A stretch of 64,000 bases of DNA from Hyalella azteca (taxonomy: Eukaryota > Arthropoda > Malacostraca > Amphipoda > Hyalellidae), in NCBI RefSeq assembly GCF_000764305.2, contig NW_025934691.1, forward strand, positions 81,997 to 145,996. The letters are read 5' to 3'. Positions within the stretch are counted from its first letter, which is position 1. Each line of letters begins with the position of its first letter. The translations under genes were made by a program, and so were the position numbers. A model generated the notes under the pieces. The model was not told the DNA's origin and searched no databases. It saw nothing but the letters and a program-made list of their open reading frames with translations. Positions 20,290 to 30,240 of the stretch are shown here, piece after piece.

Positions 20290-20813
20290 AAAATGTATGA
20301 CAGCCGAGGTATCACTGGGGTGAAATATTTCTTATTCGTGTCAAGAGTCGATTGCACAAAAGGAATCATTGGTTTTTGTTGGGTCAGGTCATAGGTAGTC
20401 AACAAGGCAGATCCAGAGACCCGACCGGCGTTCACACTCGCCAGTCGCTGAATAATAAAATAATAAAATCTTCAAGGGAATCTTTAGGACCATTTCATTT
20501 CACGATGCTAATTCTAGCTTTTTGGATTGTTTATGAAACTCAATAAACTTTGTATGAGCTGTTAAATTGTGTATAAATTCTAAACATTACCGTTTCAAAA
20601 TCATTAACTGAATATTAGATGCTGTCGACATTCAATGTTTCTATGAGAGAAGCGAAAAATTGATTGAGTTAGATACGAGATTGATTGCAGATAGCGTGAG
20701 AAATAAAGTTCAAGCTTCATCATCAAGTTTACGAGTGAACATATCAGCAATCAGAAGTGAAGTTGAACAGACGAAATCTCTGTCGCGAACTTGAAAAAAA
20801 AAAACATTTGAAC
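20290..20813. other. Non-coding end of C
   Basis: 20,290-20,500 is well conserved with 61,832-62,030, including GGTGAAATATTTCTTATTCG. After that it is AT-rich and diverged. No separate gene recognised. Confidence 0.6.
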
Positions 20814-20824
20814 GTAAATAAATT

Positions 20825-21104
20825 TTACAGACGAAAACTCTACCGCGTAAGCAAAATAAAAAATATGTTCGTCATAAATAAGCGGACATAAAAATAAGTA
20901 AATAAAGGACGTTTTGACATAAATGAGCAGACGGAAAAAGCGCCGCAGGAGGAGGAGGGCGGGCGGTTGAAGGCCAGACGAGTTATGGGTCAGGGCAAGA
21001 TACAGGCGATAGCTAAATTGAATGCGATTGCCTGGTAAATGAGCGGCCGGAGAAGCGTGAGCGCCTGACGACTTAAGACTAACAACTTCCTCCTTTGTGG
21101 CCAC
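20825..21104 (-). other. Minus-strand frame kept open in three copies, probably non-coding
   Basis: A stretch of about 88 codons rich in Leu, Phe, Tyr and Ile is uninterrupted in D, D' (34,740-35,020) and D'' (62,350-62,615). The termini differ, D'' has no usable ATG, and most differences are replacements. The hydrophobic look comes from T-rich antisense of AAATAAG-type repeats. A membrane peptide cannot be excluded but is not supported. Confidence 0.3.
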
Positions 21105-21130
21105 CTAAAATGTGATGAAGGCCTCCGTTA
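20935..21130. other. Three-way conserved non-coding block
   Basis: GGAGGAGGAGGGCGGGCGG, TACAGGCGATAGCTAAATTG, TAAATGAGCGGCCGGAGAAG and TTGTGGCCACCTAAAATGTG are kept in D, D' (34,865-35,070) and D'' (62,475-62,680). The variable part lies between two GACGACTT repeats, collapsed in D. Candidate regulatory element or RNA exon. Confidence 0.55.
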
Positions 21131-21719
21131 TAGTGATGCAAGCCCCCACGACGCCACACGTATGATACATGACGCGTGTGATATTATGCAGGTTAAGTCT
21201 ATCCACAAAATGTCCGAGCTGCAGTAAATATGATACAAAATGGAGATTAAAAGTCAAAAGGCACAATACATATGATGCTGGTTAGACGAGAAATTATTCA
21301 GTATCAACGCATGCAGGATTGAGGCTCTCTGCAAAGAGAGAGCAAGTAATAGCAACGGCATCGAAAATTTCGACTCTAAAGGGCAACGTTTTAATCGTTC
21401 CCTGAACTTTAAATCTCTCCTCAAATTGAAATAATTTATTCGGGTACATCTCTGAGCTCATAATTTGTAGTTACATGCACTTAAATTCATACACTAAAAT
21501 AAAAAATTAATATTCCGATTAATATTCGTATTTTATGAGCACTGCAATGTACAAAAGGTACAAGACTGACGTTTGGATAAACTGCGGAATTAGGTATACT
21601 TCTAAACGATGAAACCAATCAATTATACAATAGTATTTTTTCCTAAAAAATAAATATAATATTTCGAATGACTGAGCCAAGATGAAGTTGCAATAAAATT
21701 CGACTAGAAATTTGTTAAC
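21131..21719. other. Non-coding D sequence
   Basis: Three-way alignable, moderately conserved to about 21,450, then AT-rich and diverged. No gene recognised. Confidence 0.6.
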
Positions 21720-22095
21720 AATTTCAGACTCGTGATATGTTTGGAAATGTTGTGGTCATTGTCGCTATCAGAAAAATTCTTGTCGAGCAAGCGGAGTGTC
21801 GGTAAAATGTTCCCATCTTTACCGTTGTTGGCTCGCGTTAGCCACGAATGTGGCTCGTCATGTCTAAGTTTTATTTTATGTGAATGTAAGTTTTACTGTA
21901 TGAGGCTCGTCAGGTCTAATTTTTATTGAATGTGAATGTGGCTCATCAGGTCTAAGTTTTATTGAAAGTGTTAAAGAAAGCGAGTTAACAGAAGCGACCG
22001 TACAACGGACTTGGCCGTCCTCTTGTTCTGAAGAAAATAACGTTTGGCGTGGCAAAATGGAACTTTCCCTCTCAAGTTGCTTCGTAAATCCCGTG
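21720..22095. repeat. Conserved block with a three-copy GGCTCGTCAGGTCTAA repeat
   Basis: After a conserved region (GAGCAAGCGGAGTGTCGG), the motif GGCTCRTCAKGTCTAA with TTTTTATTKWATGTGAATG recurs at about 21,850, 21,902 and 21,940. All three copies are present in D' (35,840-35,945) and D'' (63,420-63,525), so the repeat is older than the duplication. An open frame at 21,732-21,929 starts upstream and is altered in the other copies. Confidence 0.75.
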
Positions 22096-22825
22096 CATTA
22101 AACTTTCTGGACTGTATATTACTTGAAAATAAATAGTTAATTAATGTTTAAACGGATTTATAAGTAACTTAATGAGGCAATTTTTCCAAAAATAGGGAGT
22201 TTTATAGTCGTGATTCCGTTTTAGTGTTTTTTCGTGCCTCTACCTTTACCAATTTTTTTTGGTGCCTCTACCTTTATATATTGCTGTTAATTTGTCATTA
22301 CAAGCTAATTATTTTAGTAAAATTCCAGCAATATTTTTGTGATTTAATTTTGTTCACACATTTTTACGCTCTACTACGAAGACAAAGTAAATTTGATCCT
22401 GAAATTTTACATTGCGGTGAAACTATTCTTATGCCAATACAACTGAAAATAAAGTTTTAAGAATTTTGTGTGAAAATGTTTTGGATATTGTTTGTGAACC
22501 GCCGCATATTTTGGTAACATATAAAAAAGATTCGTATACTTTTTTCATATATGCATTTTTCACCTGGGTATCTCAATTATCAACTACGTACAATTTGTCC
22601 AAGATACATTATAGAAACACTTCTTGAGTAGTTTTTCCCAAGATACTTCGCTCTTATAATACATGACTGTTAGAAGCCGAAATAAGAAAGATGTGACATT
22701 TGAAATGAAGTAAATATGGTCCCTGGATTCACCCTAAGATGCCCTGGGTGCAAACTACAATATACGTTCACAAATATAACATGTAAATGTTTCGGACCTT
22801 CGTTTGTAAGTGTTTTATTTTAAGC

Positions 22826-22843
22826 CTGTCCCCATGGGGACAG
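22826..22843. other. 18-bp perfect palindrome CTGTCCCCATGGGGACAG
   Basis: An exact self-complementary sequence in AT-rich surroundings. D' has a different primary sequence at this position but can also form a stem, GCCGGG at 36,793-36,798 with CCCGGC at 36,815-36,820. An AATAAA-type motif follows within about 50 bp in both copies. Confidence 0.8.
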
Positions 22844-23039
22844 CCCCATGGAGCCTCTACCCACGATGCTTACTGCTACGGGATAAGAAATAAACTTGAC
22901 CTTTTTGTGAGGGAATCATCAGGCATAAATTACAAAAATAAGCGTAAACGACTCGGGTTCGTAACATAATTGTTTTCGTCAACAAAATCATCTTACCGTT
23001 ATACTTTCGAATTATTGTGGTTTCATCACTAACGATGGC

Positions 23040-23120
23040 ATTACCATATACCTATATAAGTGGAATACCTATATACCTATACCTATGGATTGAATACCTA
23101 TATACCTATACCTATATAAG
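23040..23120. repeat. TACCTATA microsatellite
   Basis: Irregular repeats of CCTATATA and CCTATA. D' (about 36,985) has a single unit before the shared GGGAACGCACTCATTAAG. Confidence 0.9.
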
Positions 23121-23279
23121 TGGGGAACGCACTCATTAAGAAAGGTTTTCAAATATTGTTTGGAAATACTACTTGTGAGCAGACTAAATGGTCAATTAGG
23201 CTTCAAATTGACTGATTATCATCAGAACATTATTTGATAACAAAACCTAAGAAGAAACTCGAGAGTTTCAACCAAATTT

Positions 23280-23520
23280 CAGGTGTAGACGTGGCCAGGT
23301 CTCTGGTATAGCTCGTGGTGAATGTTGGCTTCCCTATTAAAAATTACGGTACCAACAAGAACGGCCAACTATCAGCCGCCTATCGGACGGCATTAACCCG
23401 CTTGTTAATTTTGATAAGGAAGAAGTACAGGCAGAGAAAGACTATAGAATCTGGTGTTAGTTGACAGCCAGCGTATATTGTGACCTTATCGCACGTGTCT
23501 TTTGCTCACATATTCGTCTT
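23280..23520. other. Conserved non-coding block, paralogue 37,140-37,400
   Basis: Contains GGCCAACTATCAGCCGCCTA, TCGGACGGCATTAACCCGC and TTGACAGCCAGCGTATATT. It is nearly unchanged between D and D' apart from small indels, with diverged AT-rich DNA on both sides. No frame. Candidate enhancer or similar element. Confidence 0.55.
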
Positions 23521-23542
23521 TTGCAGAATATAATAGACATTT

Positions 23543-23594
23543 TGCAAAATATTCTATATAATAGAATATATTCTATATAATAGAATATTTTGCA
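23543..23594. other. 15-bp perfect inverted repeat private to D
   Basis: Arms TGCAAAATATTCTAT (23,543-23,557) and ATAGAATATTTTGCA (23,580-23,594) flank a 22-nt AT loop that is itself repetitive. D' lacks the structure and reads TTTTGCAGGATATATTTG at this point. Confidence 0.85.
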
Positions 23595-24509
23595 GACAGA
23601 ATAGTGTCGTGTTGCTAAACCTGATAATAAATACAAATTATAAAGGTTGTAGATTTTTTGGAGCAATATGAGTTCGAACAAAATTTATTGAGTTCGGTAT
23701 TAAAATATTGATCGATAATTAACCGAATCAATTATAACTTAAAAGATTACAATTATTTAAACCTCTATTTCGCAATGAATGCAGCTCAATGTCAGAGGAA
23801 ATATTATTCAAATCTCTTAGGCGGTTTCAATTATTGACAATTATGCTAGAGATGAACGCACGCTTGATTGTTATCACTCATCATCCACTACCTGAATGAT
23901 GATGGCATTGGCGAACAACCTAATTTTAAATGAAAGATGGCCAGCAATCGTTCATTCAATAGCCAAAGATAAAATTATTTCTATTATACAGCATCTCGCC
24001 AGTATATAAGATGACCATGCAAATGTGGGAGAGCCGACAACATCACCAGTCTAGGCCTCCATGTCAGGCCATATTCTTCATCTATCACCGCCTCAGCTTA
24101 CGTTTGTGTGCCTATACGCTGCAGAAATGATGAGAAAAATTACTGTATTAGTAATTTAAACATTTCATTTTGGATGTTGAATAACATGCTTTAGTGATAT
24201 GTTGTATGCAGGTTAAAGATATCTGCATTACATTGGATTTTATAATAGACTGTACGAAGTCATTAGCTAAATGCATGGTAATGACGTATAAGTAGATTGT
24301 ATTACTTGGTAAGAGATGTGCTCATATTTTTTATAATATGTCTGCACACTATATAGTTTATTCGCCATTAATTGTGCTATAGGTATCCATCAATCTTTAT
24401 ATGGGATAGAATTTCCCGCCACATATAGACAATGCATATGCTTTATTACGACGAGGTATATACTGTAATTATACATGCAAGATCAGCATCGTGCACGTTG
24501 GATAGCAAG
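23595..24509. other. Non-coding D sequence
   Basis: Aligns with D' 37,420-38,350. A frame open in D' (37,751-37,981) is interrupted here by small indels, so it is not a shared gene. AT-rich otherwise. Confidence 0.6.
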
Positions 24510-24905
24510 TTTGGCTGGAGTGGCAATCAAGTCAACAAGTTAGCGCGGTGGAGAAACAATGCATCTTTGTGAGAAACATCTTGAAAAAGTCCTATAGAAG
24601 TATAGACACAAAGGCGCCACGGCAGTCAGGGTTTGTTGAAAACAGGAGGTGGTTTATAGGTGGACGGAGAGTGGCCGACGCTAGGCCAGCTCTGGTGCAA
24701 TTTATTTTATATAAGGGAATTTACGTCTCCTGAGAACTGGCAACTCCTTCAAATAGAGCACGACGAGCTGGAAAATCCTTCCGTGTACGAAAGAAGGAGG
24801 AAAATGAAACCGTAAGCCACACACAAGACCACACACTAGATTAAAAATGTATTCGAGAACAAAGGAACAAAATCATAGCTACCGATCGATAAAAACAGGA
24901 AAGAA
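24510..24905 (+). promoter_or_regulatory. Strongly conserved block with TATATAAG and a small open frame
   Basis: About 98% identical to 38,353-38,750. An open frame of 61 codons (24,548-24,733) starts with GTG, not ATG, and differs in D' by three replacements and one silent codon. TATATAAG at 24,708-24,715 could be a TATA box; the initiator about 30 bp downstream is weak. The end holds GAACAAAGGAAC (Sox-like) and ACCGATCGATAAAAACAGG. Evidence is conservation and motifs only. Confidence 0.4.
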
Positions 24906-26313
24906 AAATCAGGTTCTGTGATACTGTGAACTGAGAGTGAATTGCGTTACCAGATGAACGAGGCAAAATGCTGCAGTGAAACTGACCAGCGTCTATTGAA
25001 AATGTTGTTTATTTGAGTGAGTAATAGATTAACAGAGTAATACCTTAAAGACAAAGTGCCATATTCAATACTATGTAATAAATAAAATAATAGAAGTTAC
25101 TAGCGAATGAATTAAAGTATGTTGATATTATTTTACAAAATAAAACTGAATTCCGATAGCGTTCACTGTATAATTAGCTAAAAATGTTCCTACAAGATGA
25201 GTTAGGGTCCCACAAAGACAGCTGAGAATCGTTAGAAAACATATGAATGAATTGAATGCGGCAAGAATCTAAAGCATGTCACCAAGAATCTTCCAGCATG
25301 TCACTCCTCATTAGAGTTTAACATAACGAAATATTTGTACATAGGATTTCTTCCCTTGAGTATGAGCAGCATTTTTGTCACCGATTGTCTACAGGATTTC
25401 AATGCTAGGGCGCCAACTAAAGACGTCTTTGCCGTGCTGCACTTGCTTTGACGAACGAATATCTATAGATGAATAGCAGTTATTCATTATACAGCCACTC
25501 AGCACTAGATTATGCACAGCTAAACCATCATATCATATTAATGATATGATTAATCATATTAGTAATATTAATTAATATCATGATTAATCATATTAATAAT
25601 ATTAATATCATGATAATGCTATTAATCATATTAATGTGATGTAAGGTAACCGCCACATAAGGTATGAGTTATAAGCAAGTGTAAGAATAAACAGGGGACC
25701 AGACGTACAATTTTTGTTAAAATAAACAATTTATAATGATACCGATAGGTACCGTCTGTTTTTATTTTTCATGTAGCATCTAACACTGCTTAAATAACAT
25801 AAGATTTCTGCGGAAAGTTAGATTAAATACAAAAAAGTTTAACTCACTTTTCAACAAAATTAATGCCGAGAGACGTACCATAAAAGTACGTTGATACTCA
25901 AAGTCTTATGACGAACTTTGAAATACTAATTGTTTAATGTATCATGGCTTCGAAAGAAAAATTTAGGATAATCTCTTAGAAACCATAAATGGTCCTGTTA
26001 AGTCAAATTTCAATCACAGCGATCTTTCTAATTTTCATAGGAAAAGTAATCGAACATCGTTTGATAAGCGAAAGTTGTGAGACCATGAAGATAACGAGCC
26101 GCAAGTTCGACAAAAGGTGTGATTCATAATTAAAATTCTAACTATAATAACCACGACTAAGATTTACTTAATTTTCATTGACCTTTGCAAGCATAGGCTT
26201 ATATCTAAGATTAGATCATTCACATGAACTTGAATAATGCGAGAATCGGTCGTAATTTACGATACGACCATTCATAACATCTTCAATATTGAAAACATTA
26301 GTTACGATCTACT
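24906..26313. other. Non-coding end of D, with a TAATATTAAT fold-back tract
   Basis: Aligns with D' 38,751-40,121. A tract at 25,527-25,640 of ATTAATATCATGA-type repeats, with a perfect 10-bp stem (25,527-25,536 with 25,541-25,550), is private to this copy. The rest is AT-rich with nothing recognised. The alignment to D' stops at 26,313. Confidence 0.65.
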
Positions 26314-26969
26314 ATATAACCATTCATAACATTTAATAAAAAGTTAGGTATTGCGAGCATGGGTCTGAATTTATGAAACGACCACTGCAAAGAACTTAAG
26401 CGTTGGCCAGCCCTGGTTTAGATTCAAGATATGAATGCCGGTGAGACGGGCTGAACAACACACACATTATGATGGATAGGACGAGTATGGTAATAGTTGT
26501 GTTGGCTTGCAAGCTACAATGATCACAGCCTTGCTTCTGTATTAAGATTTGAGTTCTTAATTCTAATGGAGAAATATCGTTAATACTTTTGGAATGCTCG
26601 TATACTAAATTACCATTATTATCATGTAAATATTATATAGTATTCCGAAAAATCGTGTTATCTCGAGTGGAACAAATAGTTTATTCCGACCCATCATTAG
26701 AAATCAGTTACCAACAGCTTTAGGGAATCTTTTCGACTCTAAAAAAAGTTTTGAATTGAGTTTTTCGGCTAATTTCATATGAAAATTTTCTCTGGAACAT
26801 TTTTATTGATTTTTATTCCTTCCATACTTTTATATCCAAATAGCAACAACTTTCTGCAAATATTATATAGGCAAGAGGTGAAAGTCAAGCCTCGCATTTT
26901 AAAAATCTGAAGCGCTTTCCCTAGCTGAACGAATGATTCTTCTCCCCAGAAATGATTTACTGAGGCCGG

Positions 26970-27233
26970 ATGAAGTTATGTATGAAAAGGAGCAGTAGGG
27001 AAATTGCGGCATGCTTGATCAGAGGAAGGTTTCTATGGCGGAAAACAATGCTTATGTGGGGCGCGGACTTTGCAACATATCAATTTATTTACGCTGCGTT
27101 TCGCTATGCATCACTGCGAACAATGAAGAGGTTTCTCCTGGCCCCTGATGCTCGTAAACTTCTTATGGTGACCGCAAGTGGTGTGATGATGGTGAATCCG
27201 GATTTTAAAGTAGTGATTGGCAGGCTTAGTTAA
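26970..27233 (+). CDS. Small open frame, 87 codons, unknown
   Basis: ATG to TAA, GC-richer than its surroundings. The product is basic and Met-rich with an aromatic stretch in the middle. No domain, signal peptide or clear membrane segment recognised, and there is no paralogue in the window to test constraint. It could be one exon or chance. Confidence 0.2.
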   Translation: MKLCMKRSSREIAACLIRGRFLWRKTMLMWGADFATYQFIYAAFRYASLRTMKRFLLAPDARKLLMVTASGVMMVNPDFKVVIGRLS

Positions 27234-28084
27234 GAAACACAATTGGATAATATCAAATTACTTCGAATATCTTGAATATTTAATGTTATTAGCTTCCTGT
27301 AAAGCAGGATCAAAATAAATTGGTGCTCAGGTGTGTGGGAAATGAATTTTCTACATCACATCTCATAAAGATTGTTTTGTAAGTATGATCATATGGAAGT
27401 CATAAGTTTATATTCAATATGAGAATTAGAAAATATCTGCCTCAACTTCAGCACCGGAAAATATCCTTAAGAATACACAAGCAAAGCTAATTCTGAGTTG
27501 AGGCAATTTCAAATCAATTTGTTCTCTGAGCAAGCCCACCACCGGAGCTCCTATAGACAAGTGGGCGGCGAGAGGGCGGTAAGATCTGAGCTTTTAAAAC
27601 GATTTTATTCAATAGAAAATGGCTGTGATTTATGAGTTAGTTAAACACAGCCAGTGTTGAGTTATCTATTTTACCTTCTCGAGGACTTGCTCTTTCTGAG
27701 GGACTCTAATGCTTGCAATATACAATAATTATAGCATTAAATGATAGTGTGTATGACTCTAGATGTATTAAGGTCCGATGGCTTCATGGTATAAGATCCT
27801 GAATTCATGAACCAATTGCGAGTGAATGCAAGCAAAGTTTTGAATTATGGTTCTTTGCACAACATTATTTTTAGGTAATTTCAGCCCAAACATTATCAAT
27901 GACGATTGACTCAAACGAGCAATGGAATATATTTTATATATATTTATAATATATACATGGTAAATTGGAAAGTAGAAAAATCAATAACAATAATAGTATT
28001 AATAACGTTAAAAAGTAATTACTGGAACTACTTACAATACTACTGCTAATAATAATCATAAAAATACTTACTGTATACTAGCGA

Positions 28085-28200
28085 AAATAATAATAAAAAA
28101 GATAATATTAAAATAATAATATAATAATTATAATAATAATAATAATTATAATAATAATGATAATATAAATAATAATAAATAATAATAATATTAATATATT
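28085..28200. repeat. AAT/TAA microsatellite
   Basis: Imperfect (AAT)n with GATAATAT interruptions. Low complexity continues upstream from about 27,930 as ATATATTTATAAT. Confidence 0.95.
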
Positions 28201-28240
28201 ACTTGGAATAATAATACGCAGTGATGAAAATAGGAGAGAA

Positions 28241-28462
28241 ATGCTAAATGAAACTAGTAAGGTGAAGGACCTGGTTACATTCTGTAGCTGGACCTACGGT
28301 CACTCCTCGGGTATAGAGGCTAGAGATGAGTGCTCCGGGCGACACGTGTATTGCGGTCTTGTGCTAGCGTCAGTCCTTGCGCTCACAGGTATAGGCTCGC
28401 TGTCGCTGCAAGCATTTGCACTTTTCTCTGATGTGAATGTGATCTTTGATTTTATATATTAA
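28241..28462 (+). CDS. Small open frame, 73 codons, unknown
   Basis: ATG frame with a hydrophobic stretch in residues about 42-66 that could span a membrane. Not recognised, single copy in the window, and short enough to be chance. It lies directly after the TAA microsatellite. Confidence 0.12.
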   Translation: MLNETSKVKDLVTFCSWTYGHSSGIEARDECSGRHVYCGLVLASVLALTGIGSLSLQAFALFSDVNVIFDFIY

Positions 28463-29600
28463 AGTCGTGGGAGTTACAGGCTCGAAAAATTTTCTGTACA
28501 CGGATATAATTAATTATTCTCATTATTTTAATTTATTATACTTTTCAAGTAAGGTTCATATGAAATTTATTTTATCGCTAACTACAGAATCTTAAGCGCG
28601 CTCTGGTATTTTTCTGTACCAAGAATGAGCCCAAAGGATTGAGAAACTTTATTCGAAGAGCTCCGCTTAAAGGACGTTTTTGATAACGAATATAGCGGCT
28701 GCTGCACTGAGCCATCTTAGGATGAGTGTGTAATCTCTTACTAGACTTTAAAGGGGAATAGCAATCTCACCGAACCCTTAATTGCGCCTTGACAAAGAAA
28801 TTTGTGTTGCAAAAACGATATTCCTACTCTTAACTGAACATGAGTAAGTAGGTCATGAAGAAGGTTATCTGGACGTAGAACTTCCACACAAGACGCAACA
28901 TAGACGGAAATGCCACATAACAGAACAACATAGAATCTCATTATAGATGGAAGTTCAACACAGATGGAACTACCTGATGGTTGGTAATACAACAATGATA
29001 TAATTGCAACTGCAACTGTTATGGAACTCAGTTCCATGACTGAAAGTTAATTAAGCATAGGCACTCGATTGCGGTAATCAACTGCTCGAGGTTCGTATGT
29101 AGGTCGCATAGAGCAGCAAGCTTCCCTGAAGTCAAACCAATCAGACTTTTCCGTATGATAGACTACCTTACTGTAAGAAATAAGGATGTCACTCAAAACT
29201 TCAATATTAAATATTTCATCTTTGTGGTTTGGGAATCGTTCATTTTTTTTCTAAGGTGCAATTGGTATTTGATGGAATTATTGCCATTGAAGATACTGAT
29301 AATTAACTAGCCTGGAAGAGATTAATGATCTAATTGATTAATTTTTTATTTTAAATTAAATTATGTAGCAGTCATATTGTATTTTTTACTTAGTGTATAA
29401 TTCAAGAGCCCAGAATTATTCTGCTTCGGTTTTTAATTTGCCTGCTGTATAATTTGTGTTAAATTATAAGGTAATGTCAGTAATTGTCCATTTGATTGAA
29501 ACTAGTTAATATACCATCACACAATATAAATTAACGGCAGTCGAATAAGAGGAATCTTCAAAGTTGGCATTTGTCCGCCGATAAGCCTGTGAATTTTAAA
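28463..29600. other. Non-coding AT-rich stretch
   Basis: No gene or element recognised. A minus-strand frame (28,741-29,037) is unrecognised; its region has loose repeats of GGAA plus AACACAGATGGAA type at 28,880-28,970. Confidence 0.6.
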
Positions 29601-30005
29601 CTGCTTTGGACCGTTGGCGAGCGGAAGTGAGAAGAGGAAGCGAGCTTGTAAGAAGAAATGTTCTGATTCTGAGACTCACAGTTACCGCCTGCAACTTACC
29701 GCCTTGGAACCGAAGCCAAGACGAGAAACTAGCAGACTTATACCAGTTCATTTACTTGACTGCTAACATATTAATACTTGGAATGGAATATTTTAAAACA
29801 TGTTTAATGGTTGCTTCTTGGCCCAGTGTCGTCTCCGGCTTCCTGCGGAACAACGTCGCGTCCTGAGGGCATGGAAGCCATTAGGACGAGGCGAGGCTTT
29901 CCGCCGAAGCTACACTTTAGCAGCGCCGCTGGCACAACCTGGGCGCTTGCAACGCACCTTGGCTGGTTTAAACAGCGTTGGATGAGTGGGAACGATCGAG
30001 ATTGA
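29601..30005. other. GC-richer segment with overlapping open frames on both strands
   Basis: Sequence such as GGAAGCCATTAGGACGAGGC and GCAGCGCCGCTGGCACAACC is open in three or more frames at once (29,800-29,985 +, 29,811-30,005 +, 29,804-30,103 -). That is typical of stop-poor GC-rich DNA rather than coding. Could be an unrecognised exon or promoter-proximal DNA. Confidence 0.35.
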
Positions 30006-30188
30006 TTGATTTTATTAACAAATTTTTGTTGAAGCGAATAATATGGTTTATTGATAGCATTCAAGGCAATTATTGCGATAGGAGTGACCTTGAAGTGTTC
30101 CAACCTCTATTCTTCTATTATTGATTATTTAGACATTGAAAGCCAACATACGGTTATCAAAATTTTTATTTTGATAAATGCGTCAATT

Positions 30189-30240
30189 TTGAGAAAATGC
30201 GCTCTCTGTCACTCACTGCAGTGAGTACTGAGTTATATTT
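30189..30240 (+). mobile_element. Element family 2 fragment
   Basis: Carries GAGAAAATGCGCTCTCTGTC and CACTCACTGCAGTGAGTACT, matching one end of the family; the tetranucleotide part and other end are missing. It is closest to the nested copy at 15,641. Confidence 0.8.

Larger units (their letters stand above)
11633..20813 (+). repeat. Segmental duplication block C (unit 1), paralogue of 54,547-62,340
   Basis: Collinear with C'. Best-conserved stretches: 13,075-13,330, 14,130-14,470, 16,300-16,560, 17,916-18,180 and 18,880-20,500. Only this copy has the two MITE insertions at 12,928 and 15,623. Minisatellites at 11,940, 16,380 and 17,480 differ in copy number. No recognised gene. Confidence 0.95.
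22096..23279. other. Non-coding AT-rich D sequence
   Basis: Aligns with D' 36,070-37,135; D'' ends at the position equivalent to about 22,240. No gene recognised. Contains the palindrome at 22,826 and the microsatellite at 23,040. Confidence 0.6.
20814..26313 (+). repeat. Segmental duplication block D (unit 1), paralogues 34,734-40,121 and 62,340-63,803
   Basis: D' is a full-length copy and D'' a truncated one. D' and D'' share many states against D, such as CCGTATGATACATAAC, AAAGTGTCCGAAC and extra bases between the direct repeats GACGACTT. Conserved blocks lie at 20,935-21,130, 21,720-22,090, 23,280-23,500 and 24,510-24,900. No recognised gene. Confidence 0.95.

Noticed and set aside
20751..21104. 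Hydrophobic 117-codon minus frame, possible membrane protein
   Set aside because: It is open in three copies, but termini are not shared, D'' lacks a start and most changes are replacements.
28085..28200. Possible structured or coding asparagine/isoleucine tract
   Set aside because: Plain AAT/TAA microsatellite with interruptions.
29800..30103. Possible coding exon in GC-richer DNA
   Set aside because: Open in at least three frames on both strands at once, with no recognisable domain; a lack of stop codons in GC-richer sequence explains it.
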